Origin: Clostridiaceae bacterium
GTDB taxonomy: Bacteria; Bacillota; Clostridia; Clostridiales; Clostridiaceae
Reading direction: 5' to 3'
Assembly (NCBI GenBank): GCA_029219285.1
Contig: JAQXTC010000052.1
Span: 1-38,259 of the forward strand
Length of the DNA: 38,259 nt
Made by a program: the position numbers and the translations under genes. Below, in pieces: positions 32,384 through 38,259 of the stretch (position 1 is its first letter; each line of letters starts with the position of its first letter). The notes under the pieces are model-generated. The model had not been told where the DNA came from, searched no databases, and was given only the letters and a program-made list of their open reading frames with translations.

Positions 32384-33487
32384 TTAATCTAAATAGTCTT
32401 TTAATTTCTTACTTCTAGATGGATGTCTTAGCTTTCTTAATGCCTTAGCTTCTATTTGTCTTATTCTTTCTCTAGTTACATTAAACTCTTTACCAACTTC
32501 TTCAAGTGTTCTTGCTCTGCCATCATCAAGACCAAATCTAAGTCTTAAAACTTTCTCTTCTCTTGGAGTTAATGTATCTAAAACATTTATTAATTGTTCT
32601 TTTAGCATTGTAAATGCAGCAGCCTCTGCTGGTGCTGGAGCCTCATCATCTGGTATAAAATCACCTAAGTGACTATCTTCTTCTTCTCCAATAGGTGTTT
32701 CTAATGATACCGGTTCTTGAGCTATTTTTTGAATTTCTCTAACTTTTTCAACTGGTAAATCCATAACTTTAGAAATTTCTTCTGGGAATGGATCACGTCC
32801 AAGTTCTTGAAGTAATTGTCTTTGTACTCTAATTAATTTATTTATTGTCTCAACCATATGAACTGGAATTCTTATTGTTCTTGCTTGGTCTGCTATAGCT
32901 CTTGTTATTGCCTGTCTAATCCACCATGTAGCATAAGTTGAGAATTTATATCCTTTTCTATAATCAAATTTTTCAACAGCTTTTATAAGACCTAAATTAC
33001 CTTCTTGTATTAAATCTAAGAATAACATTCCTCTTCCTACATATCTCTTGGCAATACTTACAACAAGTCTAAGGTTAGCTTCTGCAAGTTTTTTCTTAGC
33101 ACGTTGATCACCAGCTTCAAGTCTTTTAGCAAGATCTATTTCTTCTTCTGATGTTAATAATGGTACTTTACCTATTTCCTTTAGATACATTCTAACGGGA
33201 TCATCTATAGCAATACCTTCTGGTACTGATAAATCAATTTCTTCCTCTTCTTCTTCCTTAACCATATGGTCAGCAGCACCTATTACTTCTATACCCATTG
33301 ATTCTAATAATTCGTAAATTTTTTCAATTTGTTCAGGACTTAATTCTATATGTTCAATTTCATCCATTATTTCTTTATATGTTAAGCTACCATTCTTCTT
33401 TCCTTTTTCGATTAAATTTTTAACAATAGCCATTTTTGCATTTTTATCCATATTATTTGTCGCTTTCTTCTTAGTTGTTTGTTCCAT
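32384..33487 (-). CDS. sigA: Primary RNA polymerase sigma factor
   Basis: The 367-residue housekeeping sigma factor has all major regions: a short region 1.1 (about 15-75), region 1.2 around [16 protein letters not shown], region 2 with [28 protein letters not shown] and [15 protein letters not shown], region 3, and region 4.2 with the helix-turn-helix [20 protein letters not shown]. The [15 protein letters not shown] end is typical. It recognises TTGACA/TATAAT-like promoters, matching those found elsewhere in this window. A very strong AAAGGAGGT site precedes the ATG. It lies 29 bases after dnaG, so the two are cotranscribed. Confidence 0.97.
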   Translation of the reverse strand: MEQTTKKKATNNMDKNAKMAIVKNLIEKGKKNGSLTYKEIMDEIEHIELSPEQIEKIYELLESMGIEVIGAADHMVKEEEEEEIDLSVPEGIAIDDPVRMYLKEIGKVPLLTSEEEIDLAKRLEAGDQRAKKKLAEANLRLVVSIAKRYVGRGMLFLDLIQEGNLGLIKAVEKFDYRKGYKFSTYATWWIRQAITRAIADQARTIRIPVHMVETINKLIRVQRQLLQELGRDPFPEEISKVMDLPVEKVREIQKIAQEPVSLETPIGEEEDSHLGDFIPDDEAPAPAEAAAFTMLKEQLINVLDTLTPREEKVLRLRFGLDDGRARTLEEVGKEFNVTRERIRQIEAKALRKLRHPSRSKKLKDYLD

Positions 33488-33516
33488 AATTTAATTACCT
33501 CCTTTCGATATGACCA

Positions 33517-35295
33517 TTAAATTTCCCTTTTTTGCTTCTTTAGTTCTTCATTTAGACCCTTTAATTCTATAGCTAGTTTTATAGATTCCTCAATCATACC
33601 TTTTTGTTCCAATATCTTCTGCTCCTTTTTTAGCTCTTGAAGACGCTTTTGTAATTTAAATGTCTTTATTTGTTTTATAAAATCTTCAATTAATTTTTCT
33701 CCATCTTCTGCTGTTAAAACTTTAAGATTTCTGATTTTTACCCATTCTTTTGATGATTCTACATCATCACATCTACTTTCAACATATGTTTCTATATGCT
33801 TTGAATTCTCATTTCTTGAATTTACTATTAGTTTAAATATTTTCTTATGAGCATCTAAATTCAAATCTTCTTCTTTTAGATTTTTTATAATATGCTCATA
33901 ATATTCATTATCTAACATTAATTTTAATAAAGATTTTTCTGCCTTTAAATAACCTGGTTCTACATATAATTTTGTTCCATTTTCTTCCTTTTTATTCATT
34001 AAAGGCTCTTCTTTACTATTTTTAGTCATTGTTAGCAAGTCATACAATGATTGTTCCTTAAGTCCAGTTTCTTCTGCAATTGATTTTATATAAACATCCT
34101 TTTCCACAGGATTTAAATCAGCTAGAATTTCTGTCACTCTCTCACCATATTTAATAAGCGATCTTCCATCTCTAAAATCAATGCCTTCTTTAGCTCTCAT
34201 TAATCTATAGTTGATTAATGGAATAGCATTATCAATTAATTTTAAAAATGCTTCTTTACCATTGGCTCTAACAAATTCATCAGGATCTTTACCTTTGGGA
34301 ACTATAAGAACTCTAACATCAAAACCTGCATCTCTTAAAATTTTAAGTCCTCTAAGAGTTGCTGTTTGACCAGCTGCATCTGCATCATATGAAATAATTA
34401 TTTTATCAGCATATCTTTTTAAAAGTCTTGCTTGATTAACTGTAAGAGCAGTTCCTAAAGATGCTACTGCTTTAGTTATTCCATGCTGATGAAGAGAAAT
34501 ACAATCCATATAACCTTCTACAATTACAAAATATCTACCTTCCATCTCACTTTTTATTGCAAGATTTAACCCATATAAATTAGTACCCTTTTGAAATACT
34601 AAAGTTTCTGGAGAATTTAAATATTTAGGTTTTGAATCATCTAATACTCTGCCTCCAAATCCGATAACTCTTCCTTTAATATCGAATATAGGAAACATTA
34701 CTCTATTTCTAAATCTATCAAATATATTTCCCTTTTTCTCACTCCTTATTACTAATCCTGCGTCAAGCAAAATATCATCCTTAAGGCCCTTTCTTTTTAA
34801 ATGATAAATTAGATTATTCCAGCTATCAGATGCAAATCCAAGACCAAACTTTCTTATTGTAGACTCTTGAATACCTCTATTATAGAAATAGTTTTTTGCG
34901 TTTTCATTTGTCATTAAATTGTTGAAGAAGAATCTTCCTGCTTCAATATTTGCTTTAAATATTAATTCACGCTTTCTTGTAACAGCACTAGGTTCTCCTC
35001 TACCCAAATTTAATGTGATATTGACTCTTTCTGCTAATAACTTCAGTGCTTCAACAAAGTTCAAATTTTTTTGTTTCATAACGAAAGTAATTACATTTCC
35101 TGCTTCACCACATGAAAAGCACTTATAAATTTGCTTATCTTGAGAAACTGAAAATGAAGGTGATTTATCATTATGAAAGGGACAAAGTCCCATATAATTT
35201 CTACCTGATCTTTTTAGTTTAACACTTTCAGATATTACATCTACAATATCATTTTCTTGTTTAATTCTTTCAATAATTTCTTCTGAAATACGCAA
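33517..35295 (-). CDS. dnaG: DNA primase
   Basis: The 592-residue primase makes RNA primers at the replication fork. The CHC2 zinc finger has Cys38, His41, Cys59 and Cys62. The RNA polymerase core has the basic NRVMFPIFDIKGRVIGFGGR and KPKYLNSPET, and the TOPRIM metal site has Glu260 in IVEGYMD and Asp304 and Asp306 in ISYDADAAGQ. The C-terminal ~150 residues form the DnaB-binding domain. The start is TTG at 35295, with AAGGAGGGG about ten bases upstream; an ATG at 35305 is out of frame. It is cotranscribed with sigA, the conserved macromolecular-synthesis order minus rpsU/dgt. Confidence 0.96.
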   Translation of the reverse strand: MRISEEIIERIKQENDIVDVISESVKLKRSGRNYMGLCPFHNDKSPSFSVSQDKQIYKCFSCGEAGNVITFVMKQKNLNFVEALKLLAERVNITLNLGRGEPSAVTRKRELIFKANIEAGRFFFNNLMTNENAKNYFYNRGIQESTIRKFGLGFASDSWNNLIYHLKRKGLKDDILLDAGLVIRSEKKGNIFDRFRNRVMFPIFDIKGRVIGFGGRVLDDSKPKYLNSPETLVFQKGTNLYGLNLAIKSEMEGRYFVIVEGYMDCISLHQHGITKAVASLGTALTVNQARLLKRYADKIIISYDADAAGQTATLRGLKILRDAGFDVRVLIVPKGKDPDEFVRANGKEAFLKLIDNAIPLINYRLMRAKEGIDFRDGRSLIKYGERVTEILADLNPVEKDVYIKSIAEETGLKEQSLYDLLTMTKNSKEEPLMNKKEENGTKLYVEPGYLKAEKSLLKLMLDNEYYEHIIKNLKEEDLNLDAHKKIFKLIVNSRNENSKHIETYVESRCDDVESSKEWVKIRNLKVLTAEDGEKLIEDFIKQIKTFKLQKRLQELKKEQKILEQKGMIEESIKLAIELKGLNEELKKQKREI

Positions 35296-35344
35296 GGAGA
35301 ATCATCCCCTCCTTACAAAAATTTTTTTCAACAATTTATATTTT

Positions 35345-35371
35345 ATTCGACATTCCTATCGAAATTCCTTC
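35345..35371 (-). promoter_or_regulatory. Candidate sigma-H-type promoter upstream of dnaG-sigA
   Basis: On the minus strand GAAGGAATT (35371-35363) is followed after 11 bases by GTCGAAT (35351-35345). This fits the Bacillus sigma-H consensus RnAGGAWWW-N11-12-RnnGAAT. The B. subtilis sigA operon also has a sigma-H promoter. The match is a pattern only. Confidence 0.4.
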
Positions 35372-35572
35372 TTAAATTAATATATTTTTTCTCCTCTAAT
35401 TTATCTTTTCTAAAACCATGGTAAATTATTCTTTTTATTGATAAATTACCAGTTTATATACGGATGTTTTGTTAAACAAATTTAGACAATAATCACCATT
35501 CATTTATCAATATAACCATCATTGTGCATTTAAAGAGTTTATTTCTACATTTCAAAATACCATTATACTCTT
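35372..35572. other. AT-rich leader between dgt remnant and dnaG
   Basis: No gene was found. An imperfect hairpin (GGTAAATTAT / ATAAATTACC, about 35420-35450) is present without a T-run. No further dgt-like reading frame was seen. Confidence 0.4.
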
Positions 35573-35668
35573 TTAATTAATTCTTTTATCCTTATTTTGA
35601 GGTGATAGGATAGTTTCACTAAGTACTGTCAACCTTTCCTTACTATCAATTTTTTCTCTTACGTTCAT
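35573..35668 (-). pseudogene. Possible N-terminal remnant of dgt (dNTPase)
   Basis: A 31-codon frame starts at ATG 35668 with GAGGTGATGATAT upstream. MNVREKIDSKERLTVLSE is followed by TILSPQNKDKR and a stop. From memory, clostridial dGTPases start with MNIREK and a 'LS..A.LS...KGR' segment and dgt commonly precedes dnaG. The HD domain and everything else are missing. It is either a deletion remnant or a short peptide that resembles dgt by chance. Confidence 0.45.
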
Positions 35669-35852
35669 ATATCATCACCTCTTTTATATTATTCTATACA
35701 TATCTCTACTATCCTTTATTTATTGTATGTATTTATTATTTGCATAACTTTATATTTTATATATGCTTAAATAAATTTTCAAAATCTAATATATAGTATA
35801 TTTAAGAATATTAATTAATATCATTATAATGAGTAATTTTTTAGGAGGAATA
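35669..35852. other. AT-rich divergent intergenic region
   Basis: The region separates the dgt-like peptide from cotS. AT content is very high; no promoter or structure stood out. Confidence 0.35.
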
Positions 35853-36914
35853 ATGAAAATTAACTCTAACAAAAATGTGAATTCTATATTTTCGAAGGAA
35901 AATATTTCGAAAAATATATTACCTTTCTATAATTTAAATAATGCTACTATTACTTTAGTGAAATTCAAAGATACAGATAAGCAACGTGCTGTTTATAAAG
36001 TTGATCATAACAATAAAAGTTATTGCCTAAAAAAAATTTATTTTTCCAAAGAGGATTTATTATATGTTTATTCAGCTGTTGAATGGTTACATAGAAATGG
36101 TATAAATGTCCCTAATTTTATTCCTTCTATAGATAATAATAGATTTGTAGAATATAACAATATGCTATTTATTTTAACACCTTGGATAGAAGGATTTAAA
36201 TGTAATTTTGATGATAATAAACATTTATCTATGTCTATTAAAGAACTATCAAAATTCCACAAAGTAGCCAAAAATTTTTTTCCTATAGATGGTAGTTCAA
36301 ATCGAGTCTCCTTAGAAAATATATATCTCTCTAATACCAAACATCTAGAACAATTATTATTATGTTCAAATATTGCTTGTAAATATAAAGATAGTTTTTC
36401 TAAATCCTTCTTATCAAAATTTGAACTTAATCTAGAACTTGCTAAAATTTCTACTGAAATTTCTAGCGGAATTAATAATACTACTTTGGCAAAATCACTA
36501 TGTCATGGTGATTTTGTTAATAAAAATATCTTAATTGCTCCTGACAACAAAATATGGATAATAGATTTTGATAAATGCAGATATGATTATTGCTCACATG
36601 ATATTGCTTACTTTATGAGAAGACTTTTGAAAAGACAATCCACAAATTGGAATTTAGCATTAACTTTTCAACTTTTAGATGAATATAACTCTATTTCACC
36701 ATTAAATGAATCTGACCTAAAATATATAGTTTCATATATTTCTTTCCCTCAAAAATATTGGAAAGTTTCAAAGGATTATTATAAATCAATACCAAAATCA
36801 AACAAATCATCTTTTGTTACTTTAATTAATAAGGCTAATCTAAACATAGAAAACCACCTGAATTTTTCATATAATCTTGTAAATGAATTAGAAAAATCTA
36901 ATTGGCAACTATAA
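35853..36914 (+). CDS. CotS-family spore coat protein (kinase-like fold)
   Basis: The protein has about 353 residues from the ATG at 35853, which follows TTAGGAGGAATA; an in-frame ATG at 35829 lies upstream of that site. It has an aminoglycoside-phosphotransferase/CotS-type kinase fold: KSYCLKKIYFSKEDLL (nucleotide-binding lysine region), FILTPWIEGFKC (hinge), SLCHGDFVNKNILI (catalytic loop with the HGD aspartate) and IWIIDFDKCRYDY (metal-binding DFD). The CotS/YutH family includes spore-coat proteins; kinase activity is usually unproven. The catalytic residues look intact here. Expression in the mother cell is inferred from the family. Confidence 0.85.
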   Translation: MKINSNKNVNSIFSKENISKNILPFYNLNNATITLVKFKDTDKQRAVYKVDHNNKSYCLKKIYFSKEDLLYVYSAVEWLHRNGINVPNFIPSIDNNRFVEYNNMLFILTPWIEGFKCNFDDNKHLSMSIKELSKFHKVAKNFFPIDGSSNRVSLENIYLSNTKHLEQLLLCSNIACKYKDSFSKSFLSKFELNLELAKISTEISSGINNTTLAKSLCHGDFVNKNILIAPDNKIWIIDFDKCRYDYCSHDIAYFMRRLLKRQSTNWNLALTFQLLDEYNSISPLNESDLKYIVSYISFPQKYWKVSKDYYKSIPKSNKSSFVTLINKANLNIENHLNFSYNLVNELEKSNWQL

Positions 36915-36916
36915 AA

Positions 36917-36955
36917 AAACACCGTATATCTTTTTTAAGATATACGGTATTTTTG
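36917..36955. terminator. Terminator between cotS-like gene and ppdK
   Basis: ACCGTATATCTT and AAGATATACGGT form a perfect 12-bp stem around TTTT, followed by ATTTTTG on the plus strand. A-rich sequence on the other side gives a T-run for minus-strand transcripts. Confidence 0.85.
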
Positions 36956-36973
36956 TTTATCTAACTTGTTATA

Positions 36974-38259
36974 TTATCTTTTATTTTTAACTTGTGCTTG
37001 AGCTGCTGCAAGTCTTGCAAGAGGCACTCTAAATGGCGAACATGATACATAATTCAATCCAACATTATGACAGAATTCTACTGATGATGGATCTCCACCA
37101 TGCTCTCCACAAATACCAAGTTTGATATTTGGTCTAGTTGCTTTTCCTTTCTCTACTGCAATCTTAATCAAAGCTCCAACACCTTTTTGGTCAAGTTTTG
37201 CAAATGGATCTTGTTCATAAATCTTATTATCATAATATGAATTTAAGAACTTAGCAGCATCATCTCTTGAGAAACCAAATGTCATTTGAGTTAAATCATT
37301 AGTTCCAAATGAGAAGAATTCGGCTTCTTTAGCTATTTCATCAGCAGTAATTGCTGCTCTTGGTATTTCAATCATTGTACCAATATGATAATCTAATTTA
37401 ACACCTTTTTCATCCATAACTTTTTCAACTGTTTTAACGACTACATCTTTAACGTATTTCAATTCCTTAATTTCTCCAACAAGAGGAATCATTATCTCAG
37501 GAACTATATCATAACCTTCTTCTTGTTTAACTTCTATTGCAGCTTCTATTACAGCTCTTGTTTGCATTTCAGCAATTTCAGGATAAGTCACTGCTAATCT
37601 ACATCCTCTATGACCCATCATTGGATTAAATTCATGTAATCCTTCAATTGTAGCTTTTAATTCAGTAAAATCAATTCCCATTTCTTTTGCTAAATCATTA
37701 ATTTCTTCATCACTATGAGGTACAAATTCATGTAAAGGTGGATCTAAGAATCTTATAGTTGCTGGTCTTCCTTCTAATGCCTTATACATTTCTTTAAAAT
37801 CTTGTTTTTGCATTGGAAGGATTTTAGCTAATGCTTTTCTTCTTTCTTCTTCGTTTTTAGAAACTATCATTTCTCTAACGGCTTTTATCCTATCTTCTGC
37901 AAAAAACATATGCTCAGTTCTGCAAAGTCCAATACCTTCAGCACCAAAATCAACAGCTTGCTTTGTATCTCTTGGAGTATCAGCATTAGTTCTGACTTTT
38001 AACTTTCTAATTTCATCAGCCCATCCCATAAATGTTGCAAAATATCCTGTTATTTCAGGAGAAACGGTTTTAATCTTTCCTACATATATATTTCCTGTAG
38101 ATCCATCTATAGAAATATAATCGTTTTCGCCTAAAGTTTTTCCTTTAACTGAAACGGTTCTAGCTTCCTCATCAACTTGTAATTCACCGCAACCTGCAAC
38201 ACAGCAAGTTCCCATACCTCTAGCAACAACTGCAGCATGTGAAGTCATACCACCTCTAA
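36974..38259 (-). CDS. ppdK: Pyruvate, phosphate dikinase, C-terminal half (runs off the window)
   Basis: The frame is open to the last base of the window; about 427 of the ~875 residues of PPDK are present. The fragment begins at RGGMTSHAAVVARGMG, the phosphorylated-histidine swivelling domain (His in TSHAA), and continues into the PEP/pyruvate-binding TIM barrel: FGAEGIGLCRTEHMFF, RFLDPPLHEFVPH, NPMMGHRGCRL, IMIPLVGEIKEL, FFSFGTNDLTQMTFGFSRDD and the catalytic cysteine in LGICGEHGGDPSS. The enzyme interconverts pyruvate + ATP + Pi with PEP + AMP + PPi. The internal ATG near 38248 is not the gene start. Confidence 0.96.
   Translation of the reverse strand, partial: RGGMTSHAAVVARGMGTCCVAGCGELQVDEEARTVSVKGKTLGENDYISIDGSTGNIYVGKIKTVSPEITGYFATFMGWADEIRKLKVRTNADTPRDTKQAVDFGAEGIGLCRTEHMFFAEDRIKAVREMIVSKNEEERRKALAKILPMQKQDFKEMYKALEGRPATIRFLDPPLHEFVPHSDEEINDLAKEMGIDFTELKATIEGLHEFNPMMGHRGCRLAVTYPEIAEMQTRAVIEAAIEVKQEEGYDIVPEIMIPLVGEIKELKYVKDVVVKTVEKVMDEKGVKLDYHIGTMIEIPRAAITADEIAKEAEFFSFGTNDLTQMTFGFSRDDAAKFLNSYYDNKIYEQDPFAKLDQKGVGALIKIAVEKGKATRPNIKLGICGEHGGDPSSVEFCHNVGLNYVSCSPFRVPLARLAAAQAQVKNKR

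Overview
The window looks like the chromosome of a low-GC, spore-forming Firmicute, most likely Clostridium sensu stricto. Support: very AT-rich DNA, strong GGAGG-type ribosome binding sites, a dnaG-sigA-trmK-nif3 block, spore genes (yunB, a CotS-family kinase-like protein), pyruvate phosphate dikinase, AGCS-type amino acid/Na+ symporters and a tandem glycine riboswitch. Most of it is ordinary core chromosome. There are no insertion sequences, CRISPR arrays, tRNAs or rRNAs, and no obvious new multi-gene system.

Layout. 1-6.1 kb (minus): the start of a tyrosine recombinase cut by the window edge, then yebC, a YigZ-family gene, a MocR regulator, a nucleotidyltransferase and an HflX GTPase with an unusual N-terminal domain. 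6.3-14 kb: hpt, yunB, a class A penicillin-binding protein, an AGCS symporter, a membrane-anchored YcdB/PepSY-like protein and a GNAT acetyltransferase apparently fused to a DJ-1/PfpI-like domain. 14.1-18.5 kb (plus): a polyamine uptake operon, a cupin-HTH regulator followed by potABCD, with promoter and repeated operator-like boxes. 18.5-25.6 kb: small unknown gene, ndk, acyP, a second AGCS symporter under a tandem glycine riboswitch, a PD-(D/E)XK nuclease-like gene, azlCD, a Cof-type HAD phosphatase and a D-2-hydroxyacid dehydrogenase. 25.7-30.7 kb: a PrmA-like methyltransferase gene with an in-frame stop, a small membrane protein, RNase P RNA, a small gene whose well-placed start codon reads ATA, a lipoprotein with a DUF2334 deacetylase-like domain, and a bactofilin/YhbD-like operon with a frameshifted first gene. 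30.8-35.7 kb (minus): nif3, trmK, sigA, dnaG and a short peptide that looks like the leftover start of dgt. 35.8-38.3 kb: a CotS-family gene and the C-terminal half of ppdK, which runs off the end.

The most informative observations are: an intact JAMM/MPN-type metal motif at the N-terminus of HflX; an intrinsic terminator whose 3' arm contains the ribosome binding site of the recombinase gene; a glycine-riboswitch terminator that also captures the symporter's ribosome binding site; a 39-bp palindrome in the promoter of the bactofilin/YhbD operon; and a cluster of small lesions (nonsense codon, ATA start, frameshift, dgt remnant) between 25.7 and 35.7 kb.
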